DNA of 64,000 nucleotides. Source: JAXMAZ01 sp046350115 (GTDB lineage: Bacteria; Planctomycetota; Planctomycetia; Gemmatales; Gemmataceae). Position numbers and translations under genes: made by a program. Where the stretch lies: contig JAXMAZ010000016.1 of the NCBI GenBank assembly GCA_046350115.1, positions 1-64,000 of the forward strand, in the 5' to 3' direction. Each line of letters starts with the position of its first letter. Positions within the stretch are counted from its first letter, which is position 1. The notes beneath the pieces are model-generated. The model was not told where the DNA came from. It was given only the letters and a program-made list of their open reading frames with translations, and made no database searches. Positions 8,058 to 17,713 of the stretch are shown here, one piece after another.

Positions 8058-8793
8058 ATCAAACCGGATCATCTGGGCCGTCGCCCTGCTCGCCGTGCTG
8101 TCCGGAGCGGCCGCCGGCTTCGCCGACCCGCCGAAGAAGCCGGCCTACGAGACCCGGGAGGAGTTCGACCCGGACGGGATCAACAAGTTCTACCTCGGCC
8201 GGCAGATCGCCCACGTCATGGGCTATCAAGCCGCCGGCTGGCTGGAGCGGTCGGAGCGGGAGAAGGAGGAGGAGCCGGCCAAGCTGCTCAAGGCGCTCGA
8301 CCTGAAGCCGGGCATGGTCGTCGCGGATGTCGGGGCGGGGAGTGGGTATCACGCCTTCCGCATGGCCCCACTGGTCGGCCCGGCGGGGAAGGTGTTAGCG
8401 GTGGACGTGCAGCCGCAGATGCTCAAGCTGATCGAGGCCCGGGCGAAGAAGGAGCAGGTGGCGAACGTCGTCCCGGTGAAGGGGACGGCCACCGACCCGA
8501 AGCTGGAGGCGAACAGCGTCGATCTGGCCCTCATGGTGGACGTGTACCACGAGTTCTCCCACCCCTACGAGATGGGGCAGAAGCTGGTGGCCGCGCTCAA
8601 GCCGGGCGGCCGGCTGGTGTTCGTCGAGTTCCGGCTGGAAGACCCGGCGGTGCCGATCAAGCTGGTCCACAAGATGAGCGAGCGGCAGGTGATCCGGGAG
8701 ATGAGCGAGTTCCCGGAGCTGGAGCACACCCGCACCGTCGGGACGCTGCCGTGGCAGCACGTGATCGTGTTCACCAAGAAGGGGGCGAAGTGA
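8044..8793 (+). CDS. Secreted class I SAM-dependent methyltransferase
   Basis: 249 residues from TTG 8044, with a signal peptide (WAVALLAVLSGAAAGFA) after a short lead. The Rossmann SAM-binding motif I is VADVGAGSGYHAF, the acidic end of strand 2 is VLAVDVQPQM, and motif IV is LALMVDVYHEF. Export of a SAM-dependent enzyme is odd but is seen in this planctomycete family. Target unknown. The start is unusual: TTG lies in the arm of a palindromic repeat and there is no in-frame ATG, so the original start has probably been displaced. The next gene starts on its stop codon. Confidence 0.8.
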   Translation: MTRPTSNRIIWAVALLAVLSGAAAGFADPPKKPAYETREEFDPDGINKFYLGRQIAHVMGYQAAGWLERSEREKEEEPAKLLKALDLKPGMVVADVGAGSGYHAFRMAPLVGPAGKVLAVDVQPQMLKLIEARAKKEQVANVVPVKGTATDPKLEANSVDLALMVDVYHEFSHPYEMGQKLVAALKPGGRLVFVEFRLEDPAVPIKLVHKMSERQVIREMSEFPELEHTRTVGTLPWQHVIVFTKKGAK

Positions 8794-9038
8794 TGGCCGA
8801 CGGGACCAGGCCGGACAAGGTGCAGATCGGCTGCTGGTCGCTCATCCTGATCGCGCTGATCGTCATGTTCTTCAGCGGCCACGGGACCGGCGACCTGGAG
8901 CGGGAGGTCCGCGGGCTGCGGGACGAGGTCCGCCAGTTGCGGGAGGCGATCGACCGCCAGTCGCGGGAGATCGAGCGCCTGCGGCCGAAGCCGGACGACC
9001 GCCCGCCGGACCAGAAGCTCGAGCCGTTCAAGAAGTGA
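8793..9038 (+). CDS. Small membrane protein with coiled coil
   Basis: 81 residues; its ATG overlaps the TGA of the methyltransferase by one base, so translation is likely coupled. One membrane helix (CWSLILIALIVMFFS, about 14-28) is followed by a charged heptad region (LEREVRGLRDEVRQLREAID) and a Pro-rich tail. Probably an inner-membrane anchored coiled-coil partner; no family recognised. Confidence 0.75.
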   Translation: MADGTRPDKVQIGCWSLILIALIVMFFSGHGTGDLEREVRGLRDEVRQLREAIDRQSREIERLRPKPDDRPPDQKLEPFKK

Positions 9039-9073
9039 GTGAAGCGAACCGGTCCCGTCGCGCCGCCGAGGTC

Positions 9074-9263
9074 CGGAGCCGCGGAGCGGCGGCGGATGCG
9101 CAGCCAGGGGCGTAAGCCCCTGGTGAGATAGTGGGAATGGATCAAGCCCCGGAGGGGCGACAGATGAGGTCATCTGTCGCCCCTCCGGGGCTTCGGGTTC
9201 GGAGTGGTGTCTACCAGGGGCTGGCGCCCCTGGCCGCGCATCCGCCGCCGCTCCGCGGCTCCG
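9074..9263. repeat. 190-bp compound palindrome
   Basis: Outer 28-bp arms (9074-9101, 9236-9263), a middle GC-rich pair, and inner 23-bp arms (9145-9167, 9170-9192) separated by two bases. The inner motif AGCCCCGGAGGGGCGACAGA is one I associate with abundant intergenic repeats of planctomycetes. It separates converging genes and could act as a bidirectional transcription barrier. Confidence 0.9.
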
Positions 9264-9282
9264 AGCCGGTCCCACCCCGCGC

Positions 9283-10143
9283 CTACGTCGCCAGGAAGCT
9301 CAGCGTCGGGGCGGCCAGGCCGGGCCAGTCCAGATCCCGGACCAGCTCGTCGGCCGACTGATACCGGGCGTCCGGCTCCTTCGCCAGCAGCCTGCCGACG
9401 ATCCGGTCCAGCCCGACCGGCACGCCCCGCTCGACCGACCGGGCCGACGGGAACTCGCCCTTCTCCTTCGCCTGCAGCAGCTCGACCAGCGACCCGGCGG
9501 GGAACGGCGGCCGGCCGGTCAGGCAGAAGTACAGCACCCCGCCCAGGGCGTACAGGTCGCTCCGCGGGTCGGCCCGCTTGGCGTCCACGATCTGCTCCGG
9601 CGGGGCGTACAGCGGGGTGCCGATGCCGACCCCGGTCTGGGTCATGGCCGTGTCCGAGTCGTCCGTCGCCTTGGCCAGCCCGAGGTCGGCCAGCTTCACC
9701 CCGCCGGCCGCGGTCAGCAGGATGTTGTCCGGCTTCACGTCCCGGTGGATGAGGCTCAGCCCGTGGGCGTACCCGAGGGCGACGGCCGTGTCCCGGGCCA
9801 CCCGGACGGCGTCCCCGACCGGCAGCCGGCCGAGCCGCTTCACCCAGTCGCCGACGCTGCCGGCGTCGGCCAGCTCCATCGCCAGGTAGACATGCCCGTC
9901 CGCCTGCCCGGCGGCGAAGCAGCGGACGACGTGCGGGTGGGTCAGCCGGCCCATCATCCGCACCTCCCGGTGGAACCGGGAGACGAACCCGGGCCGCTGG
10001 GTCAGCTCGGCGTGCAGCACCTTGAGGGCGACCGTCCGGTCCTTGCTCCGCTGGGTCGCCTTGTACACGGTGCCCATGCCGCCGGACCCGAGCCGGTCGA
10101 GCAGGGTGAAGTCACCGATGGCGGCGGCCGGCAGGACGGCCAT
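9283..10143 (-). CDS. Ser/Thr protein kinase (Hanks type)
   Basis: 286 residues, a nearly bare catalytic domain. Seen: Gly-rich loop RLGSGGMGTVYKA, Lys in VALKVL, HRDVKPDN catalytic loop, DLGLAK in place of DFG (a common change in this clade), GTPLYAPPEQ activation segment. No membrane or sensor domain follows. Upstream the DNA to an ATG at 10228 encodes an apparent N-terminal extension in shifted frames (MPVDSAR, then AAGLDRTQELAAP, then PLAGTDFQ), which needs two indels to read through. Either the gene is truncated in the sequence by errors, or translation now starts at 10143. Confidence 0.82.
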   Translation of the reverse strand: MAVLPAAAIGDFTLLDRLGSGGMGTVYKATQRSKDRTVALKVLHAELTQRPGFVSRFHREVRMMGRLTHPHVVRCFAAGQADGHVYLAMELADAGSVGDWVKRLGRLPVGDAVRVARDTAVALGYAHGLSLIHRDVKPDNILLTAAGGVKLADLGLAKATDDSDTAMTQTGVGIGTPLYAPPEQIVDAKRADPRSDLYALGGVLYFCLTGRPPFPAGSLVELLQAKEKGEFPSARSVERGVPVGLDRIVGRLLAKEPDARYQSADELVRDLDWPGLAAPTLSFLAT

Positions 10144-10314
10144 CTGGAAGTCGGTCCCGGCCAGCGGACCGGGGCGGCCAGCTCCTGGGTGCGGTCCAGG
10201 CCGGCGGCCGCGCGCTGTCGACGGGCATGGCTGCTCCTCGTGAGCCGTCGAGTGTACCGCGCCGCCGGCCGGACCGGCGAGCGCCGACCGGGCGACGGGG
10301 CCGGGTTCTCCCTT

Positions 10315-10383
10315 CGCTTCGGGGAGGGGGCCGGGGGGTGGGGTTGAAGCCGCTCACCTCCCCCCCGGCCCCCTCCCGAAGCG
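10315..10383. repeat. Inverted repeat of the CGCTTCGGGGAGGGGGCC type
   Basis: Arms 10315-10338 and 10361-10383 pair with one bulged base around a 22-base loop. A related, more diverged pair is at 11695-11798. Confidence 0.7.
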
Positions 10384-10438
10384 GAGTGGGGAGCCAGTGG
10401 GGCGAACCAGACGACAGGCCAGTGCGACTTCGGCCGGG

Positions 10439-11623
10439 TTACTTGTCCTTCACTTCGGCCCCGTACTTCTTCGCCTGCTCCTCGACGTGCTGCCGCAGCC
10501 GGGCGTTCTTGGCGTCCACCATGCCGACCGCCTTCTCGGCCGCCGCCTTGGCCTTCGCCTTGTCGCCGACGGCGGCGTGGGCGGCGGCCACCCGCAGGGT
10601 GCCGCTCCAGTCGGCGTCCCCGGCCACCGCCGTCTCGGCCGCGGCCACCGCCTTCGGCCCGTACTCCTTCAGCTTGGCCGCATCCCCGGCGGCCGCGTAG
10701 GCCTTGGCCAACGCGATCAGGGTGGCCGGCGTCTCCCCGTCGATGGCCCGCCACGCCTCCGCCGTCTTCACCCCGATGGCGGCCAAGGCCGGCTGGTCGC
10801 CGACCGCCTCGGCCACCATGTCCAGGGCGTACAGGTCGTTCCGCCTGACCGCCTTCGTCGCCACCGCGTCGGCCAGGGTCTTGGCCTCGTCGAACCGCTT
10901 GGCCGCCACCAGCAGCTTGAGCCGGGACCGGGTCATGTACGGGTCGTTCGCCGGCCCCGGCCACTTGGCCGCGAACGCCGCCCACGCCTTCAGTTGCTCG
11001 GCCGGGTCGCCCGGCTTGCTGATCGCCGCGTAGGTGGCGTCCCACTGCTTGTCCGCCGCCTCCAGCTCGGCCTGCCCCTTGGCCGCGTCCCAGGTGCCGG
11101 CCAGCACCTTCGGCAGCACGTCGTCCAGGAACAACGGGTGGCCGATGTACGCGATCTTTCCGTCCTTGCCGATCACGAACGAGCACGGGATGCCGTTCTG
11201 CCCGGCCGCCTTCATGTACGCGTCGTAGGTCTCCCGGTCGTCGGCGTAGGCGATCGTGTACCCGAGCTTGCCGCCCCGCTTCTCGACGAACTTCGTCACC
11301 CGGTCCTCGGTGTTGCCCGGGTCTTTGGCGGTGAACCCGACGACCGTCACCCCCTTCGGCCCGAGTTCCTCCTGGATGTCCCCGAGGTGAGGCATCATGA
11401 CGATGCACGGCCCGCACCAGGTGGCCCAGAACTCGACCACGTACACCTTGCCCGGCTCGAACGCCTTCACCTCCGGGCCGGTCAGCCACTTGGTCGCCTT
11501 CAGCGGCGGGGGCGGGTCACCGACTTTCAGGGTGGGGGCCGGCTTGGCCGGCTTCGGGTCGTCGGCGGCGAGCGGCCCGGCGGCCACCGCGGCCGCGGCC
11601 AGGGTCAGGAGGACGGTTCGCAT
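10439..11623 (-). CDS. Secreted TlpA-like thioredoxin with helical C-terminal domain
   Basis: 394 residues. Signal peptide (MRTVLLTLAAAAVAAGPLAA), then a redoxin domain with active site WCGPC in VVEFWATWCGPCIVMMPHLG (about residues 65-85) and the cis-Pro region NGIPCSFVIGKDGKIAYIGH. The C-terminal half (about 190-394) is Ala/Lys-rich and reads like TPR-type helical repeats. TlpA-type proteins reduce disulfides or handle peroxides outside the cytoplasm. The start at 11623 is chosen for the signal peptide; a longer frame to 11659 has no leader character. Confidence 0.88.
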   Translation of the reverse strand: MRTVLLTLAAAAVAAGPLAADDPKPAKPAPTLKVGDPPPPLKATKWLTGPEVKAFEPGKVYVVEFWATWCGPCIVMMPHLGDIQEELGPKGVTVVGFTAKDPGNTEDRVTKFVEKRGGKLGYTIAYADDRETYDAYMKAAGQNGIPCSFVIGKDGKIAYIGHPLFLDDVLPKVLAGTWDAAKGQAELEAADKQWDATYAAISKPGDPAEQLKAWAAFAAKWPGPANDPYMTRSRLKLLVAAKRFDEAKTLADAVATKAVRRNDLYALDMVAEAVGDQPALAAIGVKTAEAWRAIDGETPATLIALAKAYAAAGDAAKLKEYGPKAVAAAETAVAGDADWSGTLRVAAAHAAVGDKAKAKAAAEKAVGMVDAKNARLRQHVEEQAKKYGAEVKDK

Positions 11624-11694
11624 CGGTGACACCTTTCGCACGGGGAAACGGCCGCCCACAATCTACGCGAACCGTGCGGCCGTGTCGCCGGCGC

Positions 11695-11798
11695 CTCCGC
11701 TTCGGGAGGGGGTTTGATGACTTCGATCCGTCTTCGAAACCTTCCAGTTTCCCGGCGACGTCCGGGGGCCCCTCCCCGGCCCCCTCCCCGAAGCGGAG
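11695..11798. repeat. Imperfect inverted repeat
   Basis: CTCCGCTTCGGGAGGGG at 11695-11711 pairs with the complementary 11781-11798 apart from one bulge. Same family as 10315-10383. It lies between the divergent thioredoxin and sulfatase genes. Confidence 0.6.
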
Positions 11799-11839
11799 AG
11801 GGGGAGCAACCGCCCCGGTCCTTCGTCCCGGAGATGGGT

Positions 11840-13253
11840 ATGCGAGCACTGATGCTGGTAGTCGCTCGGCGCTCGGCTTCGCCTCGCGGCTGAACGGGGC
11901 GGACCGGCCCAACGTCATCGGATCGTCGCCGAAGACCTGTCCCCGAACCTCGGCTGTGCTACGCCGACCCGGGACGCCCGCACCCCGCACCTGGACCGGT
12001 TCGCGTCGGAAGGATGTCACGGGCTCACCCGGGCGTTCACCCACGCCCCGGTGTGCGCCCCGAGCCGCAGCGGCCTCATCACCGGCCAGTACCCGACCAC
12101 CCTCGGCAGCCACCACATGCGGTCCAAACTGGTCGCGCCGCCGAGGCTGTGGGCGGACGAGCTACGGCAGGCCGGGTACTTCGTCGCCTGGCCGGGCAAG
12201 ACCGACTTCAACTTCGACGCCCCCAAGGGCTGGTGCGACACCACCGCGGACTGGACGAAGAGGCCGGACGTGCTGCCCAAAGACCGGCCGTTCTTCGCGT
12301 ACATCAACCTGGCCGTCACCCACGAGAGCCAGGCCCGGCCGACCCCGGAGCAGTACAAGAACACCGCCCGGCTCACCCCGGACCAGCACGACGACCCGGC
12401 GAAGGTGTCGCTGCCGCCGTACTACCTGGACACTCCGGCGGTGCGGCGAACGTGGCCACCTACCACGACAACGTCTCCGCGATGGACCACCAGGCCGGGG
12501 TGCTGAAGCCAGGATCGCCCGCGGGTGGGACAGTAACACGGTGGTGTTCTTCTTCGGCGACCCAGTTGGGCCGGGGCTGCCGGTGCGGGGCAAGCGGTGC
12601 CTCTACGACTCCGGCAAGGCACCCGCGTGCCGCTGCTGGTCCGCTGGCCGGGGCACGTCCCACCCGGCAGCGTCCGGGACGACCTGACCTGCTTCCTCGA
12701 CCCGGCCGAGCTAGCCTGGCTGGCGTCGAGAAGCCGGCCCGGATGCAGGGTCGGGTGATGCTCGGGGCGAAGGCCGAGCCGGCCCCTGGCGTTCGTGGTG
12801 AGCTGCCGCTGTGGACCGATGGACGAAGCTCCCGGACCGCATCCGCAGCGTCCGGGGGAGCGGTTCCGGTGCGGAACCCGGCCGGAGGTGCCGTACTTCC
12901 AGTGGCTCAACTACCTGGACGAGATGCCGATCACGAAGGAGTGGCGGCGGCTCGCCTTCGCCGGACAACTGAACGATGTACAAATGCAGTGGTTCACCCG
13001 GACCAAGCCGGCCGAGGAGCTGTACGACACGCAGGCCGACCCGCACGAGGTCAGGAACCTGGCCGCCGACCCGGCCCACGCGGCGACGTTGGCAGGGATG
13101 CGGGCCACCCTGGACAAGTGGATGGCCGACACGAAGGACTTGGGCGCCGTCCCCGAGGCGGAGCTGGTCAAGCGGGGGCTGGTGAAGGACTTGCTCGCTA
13201 CCGAGTACGCCGAGCGGGTGAAGAAGCACCCGAAGATGTCCCCGGTGCCGTGA
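11840..13253 (+). pseudogene. Arylsulfatase-family gene, multiply frameshifted
   Basis: Pieces in all three forward frames line up as one sulfatase: leader MRALMLVVA, then ADRPNV, VAEDLSPNLG, the formylglycine motif CAPSRSGLITGQ (12057-12092), KDRPFFAYINLAVTHE, a degraded middle, and a good C-terminus (YFQWLNYLDEMPITKEWRRL to KKHPKMSPVP). The CxPSR motif would be converted to formylglycine in a working enzyme. At least five single-base indels interrupt it (near 11867, 11920, 12440, 12620 and 12720), so no full-length product is possible. Confidence 0.85.
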
Positions 13254-13268
13254 CCCGGCGACCGACGG

Positions 13269-13274
13269 TATGAT
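13269..13274 (+). promoter_or_regulatory. Putative -10 box (TATGAT)
   Basis: GACGGTATGATGGGGGC, 29 bases before the ATG of the Uma2-like gene, in the same GGTAnnAT context as other start regions in the window. No clear -35. Confidence 0.45.
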
Positions 13275-13303
13275 GGGGGCGATCCCCGACGGAGGTGCCC
13301 GGC

Positions 13304-13968
13304 ATGTGGGTGAAGATCCGACACCCCGAGAAGCTCATCTACCCGGAAACGGACGGCCAGCCGATGGGGAGAACACGGCCCAGGTGCGGTGGATCGTCAC
13401 CCTGTTGAACGGCCTCCAGGCTGTTCTGGCACCGGCCGGACGTGTTCGTCGCGGCCGACCTGTTCTGCGTACCCGGTGTACGGCGACCTGACCACCGTCA
13501 CCGCCCTGGACGTGCTGGTCGCGTTCGGCCGGCCGAAAGGGACCGCCCGAGTTGCCAGTGGGAGGAGGGGAACGTCCCGCCGCAGGTGGTGTTCGAGATC
13601 CTCTCGCCGGGGAACAAGGCGCCGACGAGATGCGGGGAAGAAGCGGTTCTATCGGCGGCATGGGGTCGAGGAGTACTCCGTACGACCTGGACGGCCACGC
13701 CCTGCTGGCGTTCCACCGGGCGGGGGACAAGCTGGCCGCGGTGAAGCCGGCGGACGGTCTGGTCAGCCCCCGGCTGGGGGTGCGGTTCGACGCCCCCGGC
13801 GAGCAGCCGATGCGGCTGATCGGCCCCGACGGCCGGGCTCTCAAAACTTACGAAGACTTGGTGGTGGAGTCGGAGGCGGCCCAGCAGCAGTTGGCCGACG
13901 AGAAGCGGCGAGCGGACGCCCTGGCGGCCAAACTGCGGGCGCTCGGCGTCGACCCGGACGCCGTCTGA
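13304..13968 (+). pseudogene. Uma2-family (PD-(D/E)XK-like) gene, multiply frameshifted
   Basis: The reconstructed order is MWVKIRHPEKLIYPE, ENTAQVRWIVTLLNGLQA, the nuclease-like core VTALDVLVAFGRPKG and PPQVVFEILSPGN, then YDLDGHALLAFHRAGDKLAA and a helical tail ending GVDPDAV. Uma2 proteins are restriction-endonuclease-fold proteins hugely expanded in planctomycetes and cyanobacteria; function unknown. At least five one-base indels between about 13367 and 13680 place successive parts in different frames, while the last 280 bases are intact. Confidence 0.85.
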
Positions 13969-14165
13969 CCCCCGGGTCGTCCGTCGGCCTCACTTACCCG
14001 CCCGATCGTCAGTCTGACCCCCTACAAACCGACCCCGGAACTCGGGGTGACGGCCGTTTTCACAGTTTGGTATGGCCTGTGGGCGGTCGAGTCGGATAGG
14101 ATCTGTCCAAATTACCTATCCTGCCAACCGCTTAAAGTCGCCCCGGACCTGTGAGTGTCACCACG

Positions 14166-16064
14166 ATGAGAGCCTGCCCCTCGATCCGCCACACCGGTTG
14201 GGTCTGCCTAATCGCCCTTTTGACCGTTACCGGACCCGCCCGCGGTCAGACCGACTACTACTGGAACGAGCCAGCCGGTGGGGCCGGGAACTGGAACCTC
14301 GCCCTCCAGAACTGGGCGACCTCGATCGGCGGCACGAGCGACCAGCCCTGGTTGAACAACGGACTTTTGCGGGCCAACTTCGGCGGGACGGCCGGCGGGG
14401 TCGTCACCTTGGACGCGGGCGGGATCACCGCCTTCGGGGTCAACTTCACCACCACCGGGTACACCCTGAACGGCGGGCCGCTCACCCTGGCCGGGACCGG
14501 CGGCCCGATCAGCACCGGGACAGGGGTGACGGCCACCATCAACTCCGTCATCACGGGATCGGTCGGGCTGACCAAGTCCGGGGCCGGGACCCTCATCATC
14601 GGTACTGCCAGCACTTACACAGGAGACACCGCTGTCTCGGCCGGCACCCTGCGAGCAGGGGCGGCCAACGTGTTCGTGGCCGGCAGCGCGTACAGCCTGA
14701 CCAACGCGGCCGGCGTCATCCTCGACCTGAACAGCACGGACCAGACCATTGGGTCGCTGGCCGGGGGTGGGGCAACCGGCGGGAACGTCGCCCTCGGGAC
14801 CGGTACCCTGACTCTGGGCGGGACGAACGCCTCCACCACCTTCTCCGGGCTCTTCACCGGCACCGGCACGATCATCAAGAACGGGTCGGGCGTGCTCACC
14901 CTGGCCGGGAACAGCACCTGGACCGGCCCGCTGACTATCAACGGCGGGGTGGTCAGCATCGACAGCACGACCCGGCTCAACAATACCTCCGGCACCGGGA
15001 CGGTGACCCTGAACGGGGGAACTTTGCGGCAGACCAACGCCGGGAACGGCGGGACGTTTATCCGTCCCAACCGCACGATCGACATCGGGCCACTCGGAGG
15101 GACGGTGGACTTCACCAGCTCTAATAGCACAAACGCCATCCTCTACCGGGGAACGATCACCGGACCTGGAAATACTTTGACGAAAGTAGGTCCGAGTGAA
15201 TTCCGCTTCTTGGGTGACGGGACAGCGACCGCCAACTACGGCAAGCTGGTAGTGAACGAGGGTCTGTTCCGCCTGGGCAACGAAGGCGCGAACGCCGAGA
15301 CTGGGTTCGGGGCGGCCCCGGCCAGCCCGCTAGCCGACGCTATCACCCTGAACGGGGCGACGGCCGCTATCGGGACTAGCTTCGTAATCACTCTGAACGC
15401 CAACCGCGGCATCACCCTCGGGCCGGCCGGCGGGATCTTTAACGTGTCGTCTGGCACTATGACTGTTCCGAGTGTCATCACCGGCAGCGGGGCTCTGAAC
15501 AAAACCACCGCGGGAACGCTCGTCCTCAGCGGGGCGAACACCTATACCGGGGCGACGAACATCACCGCCGGTTCACTCGAGATGGGGGCGGTGAACACTC
15601 TGCCGGCAACCAGTACCATTCAACTGGGTGGGGGCACCTTGCGGACCAGGGTGACGTTGGGGGCGACAACCGGGTTCTCTCAGAACACTGGCCTGCTCGA
15701 CCTGAACGCCAACTCGTTCATAGCCCTCGGCACCGGTAGCCACGTGCTGAACTTCTCCGGGCTGGACGTCAACCCGACCGGCACCCTGACCATCTCCGGG
15801 TGGACCGGTGGGCAGAACCAGACCGGGACCGCCGGGCAGATCGTGTTCAACAGCAACGCCAACTTCAGCCAGACGTTCCTGGACTCGGTCCAGTTCTCCG
15901 GGTTCACGCTCGGGGCCACCCTGATCCCGTTCGGCGGGGCGCAGTTCGAACTGGTCCCCGCCCCCGAGCCGGCGACCGTGCTGGCCGCTGCGTCCGCCGG
16001 GCTGGGGCTGGTCGGGGCGGTCCGCCGGGTCCGCCGCCGCAAGGCAGCCGCCCAGCCGGCCTGA
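14166..16064 (+). CDS. Autotransporter-repeat protein with PEP-CTERM-type anchor
   Basis: 632 residues. Leader peptide (VCLIALLTVTGPARG), then beta-helix sequence with three copies of the autotransporter-associated strand repeat: LTKSGAGTLIIGTASTYTGD, IIKNGSGVLTLAGNSTWTGP and LNKTTAGTLVLSGANTYTGA. The C-terminus is PAPEPATVLAAASAGLGLVG followed by an Arg cluster, a PEP-CTERM sorting tail expected to be cut on export. There is no outer-membrane barrel, so it is an exported surface or exopolymer protein rather than a true autotransporter. A GTG at 14151 is an alternative start. It is less GC-biased than its neighbours. Confidence 0.88.
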   Translation: MRACPSIRHTGWVCLIALLTVTGPARGQTDYYWNEPAGGAGNWNLALQNWATSIGGTSDQPWLNNGLLRANFGGTAGGVVTLDAGGITAFGVNFTTTGYTLNGGPLTLAGTGGPISTGTGVTATINSVITGSVGLTKSGAGTLIIGTASTYTGDTAVSAGTLRAGAANVFVAGSAYSLTNAAGVILDLNSTDQTIGSLAGGGATGGNVALGTGTLTLGGTNASTTFSGLFTGTGTIIKNGSGVLTLAGNSTWTGPLTINGGVVSIDSTTRLNNTSGTGTVTLNGGTLRQTNAGNGGTFIRPNRTIDIGPLGGTVDFTSSNSTNAILYRGTITGPGNTLTKVGPSEFRFLGDGTATANYGKLVVNEGLFRLGNEGANAETGFGAAPASPLADAITLNGATAAIGTSFVITLNANRGITLGPAGGIFNVSSGTMTVPSVITGSGALNKTTAGTLVLSGANTYTGATNITAGSLEMGAVNTLPATSTIQLGGGTLRTRVTLGATTGFSQNTGLLDLNANSFIALGTGSHVLNFSGLDVNPTGTLTISGWTGGQNQTGTAGQIVFNSNANFSQTFLDSVQFSGFTLGATLIPFGGAQFELVPAPEPATVLAAASAGLGLVGAVRRVRRRKAAAQPA

Positions 16065-16169
16065 CCCGGCCCTCGGCCCCCTCCTCGCCGGCCGCCGCGG
16101 AATCCCCTCGCCCGGCGGCCGGCCGGCGGCAATGAATCGGAGGCGTCGCCCGCCTCCGGAGGGGCCGCC

Positions 16170-17306
16170 GTGTCCCGCCTCGCTCCCCTGCTCCTGCTCC
16201 TCCCCGCCGCGGCCCTCGCCGCCGACCCGCCGGTCGGCAACCTGGAACTGGTCGCGGCGATCGACGGGCCGATGCCGACCGGGATCACCGTGTCCAGGGC
16301 CGGCCGGGTGTTCCTCACCTTCCCCCGGTGGGGCGATCCGGTCCCGTTCACCGTCGCCGAGCTGAAGAACGGCCGGCCGGTCCCGTACCCGTCGGCCGAG
16401 ATGAACCGGCCGGACGGCGGCGCCCCGGCCGGCCGCCTGCTGACCGTCCAGTCGGCCGTGGTCGACCCGCTCGACCGGCTCTGGCTGTGCGACACCGGCA
16501 CCGTCAAGATGGGGCCGGTCCAGCCGGGCGGGGCCAAGCTCCTCTGCTACGACCTGACCACCAACCTGCCGGTCAAGTCACTGTCCCTCGGCGAGCCGGG
16601 GGTGCTGCCGACCACGTACCTGAACGACATCCGGTTCGACCTGCGGCGGGGCACGGAGGGGATGGCGTTCGTCACCGACTCGTCGGCCGGCGGGCCGAAC
16701 GGGATCGTGGTCATCGACCTGGCCACCGGCCAGACGTGGCGGCGGCTGCACGACCACCCGTCCACCAAGGCGGAGAAGGGGTTCACGCCGACGGTCGAGG
16801 GCAAGCCGGTCGCCAAGAAGCCGGCCCCGGCGTCCGACCCGGAGCCGCTGGCCATCGGGTCGGACGGGATCGCGCTGAGCCAGGACGGCAAGACGCTGTA
16901 CTACTGCCCGCTGGCCAGCCGCAAGCTGTACAGCGTCAGCACCGACCTGCTGGCCAACCCGGCGTCCACCGAGGAGCAGGTGGCGGCGACGGTGAAGGAG
17001 GTGGCCGCCCGGGACTTCGCCTCGGACGGGCTGGAGCACGACGCCCAGGGCCGGCTGTACCTGACCGACTACGAGCACAACGCGGTGGTCCGCCGGTCGG
17101 CCGACGGCAAGCTGGAGGTGATCGCCCGCGACCCGCGGCTCCTGTGGCCGGACACCCTCAGCCTGGCGGCCGACGGGTTCCTGTACGTGACGGCCAGCCA
17201 GCTCCACCGCCAGCCGGCGTACCAGGGCGGGACGGACCGGCGGGAGAAGCCGTACCAGGTGTTCCGGGTGAAGACGGACGGCACCCCGGTCCGGCTGACG
17301 CGGTGA
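16170..17306 (+). CDS. Secreted yellow/MRJP-like beta-propeller protein
   Basis: 378 residues from GTG 16170, preceded by GGAGG. Signal peptide (LAPLLLLLPAAALAA), then a six-bladed propeller sequence of the major royal jelly/yellow family: FLTFPRWGDPVPFTVAEL, SAVVDPLDRLWLCDTG, TYLNDIRFDLRRGTEGMAFV, LEHDAQGRLYLTDYEHNAV. Bacterial members are presumed ligand-binding or lactonase-like secreted proteins. Reaction unknown. Confidence 0.85.
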   Translation: MSRLAPLLLLLPAAALAADPPVGNLELVAAIDGPMPTGITVSRAGRVFLTFPRWGDPVPFTVAELKNGRPVPYPSAEMNRPDGGAPAGRLLTVQSAVVDPLDRLWLCDTGTVKMGPVQPGGAKLLCYDLTTNLPVKSLSLGEPGVLPTTYLNDIRFDLRRGTEGMAFVTDSSAGGPNGIVVIDLATGQTWRRLHDHPSTKAEKGFTPTVEGKPVAKKPAPASDPEPLAIGSDGIALSQDGKTLYYCPLASRKLYSVSTDLLANPASTEEQVAATVKEVAARDFASDGLEHDAQGRLYLTDYEHNAVVRRSADGKLEVIARDPRLLWPDTLSLAADGFLYVTASQLHRQPAYQGGTDRREKPYQVFRVKTDGTPVRLTR

Positions 17307-17551
17307 CGACTCGGGGAGGGCGTTAGCGGTCCGGCCTCCGGCCGGACGCGGGCCGCCGGTGGCGGCCCCGTTACACGCAGTCAAACCACCTCACGGGTCC
17401 ACGCCCGGCCGGTCCCGGCCGTCCGGTATCACCGGGCACCCCGCCCGGGCCAGTTCCACCCGCGGGCCGCGAATTCGGCCCGCCGCCCGCAGGGCGTCCG
17501 GCCCGCACTCCCGCGACATCCGGCGGGCCGGACGCAACGACCGAAATCCGC

Positions 17552-17713
17552 CTACGCCGGCTGCCCCGGGTGCGGCTCGTCGGTGTGGCTGGCGGACAGC
17601 CGGCCCAGGATGCCGGCGATCGCCGCCGCCCCGATCACCACGGGGGAGACGGTCAGGAAGATCGCGATGCCGTACAGGATGTAGACTTGCTGGTCGGTCA
17701 GTCCGGTGAACAC
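17552..17713 (-). CDS. Small single-helix membrane protein
   Basis: 53 residues from GTG 17713 with an upstream TGAGGTG. One long hydrophobic stretch (VYILYGIAIFLTVSPVVIGA, about 10-35) and a polar tail ending HPGQPA. The clean start, membrane helix and stop suggest a real gene; no family is recognised. Confidence 0.55.
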   Translation of the reverse strand: MFTGLTDQQVYILYGIAIFLTVSPVVIGAAAIAGILGRLSASHTDEPHPGQPA

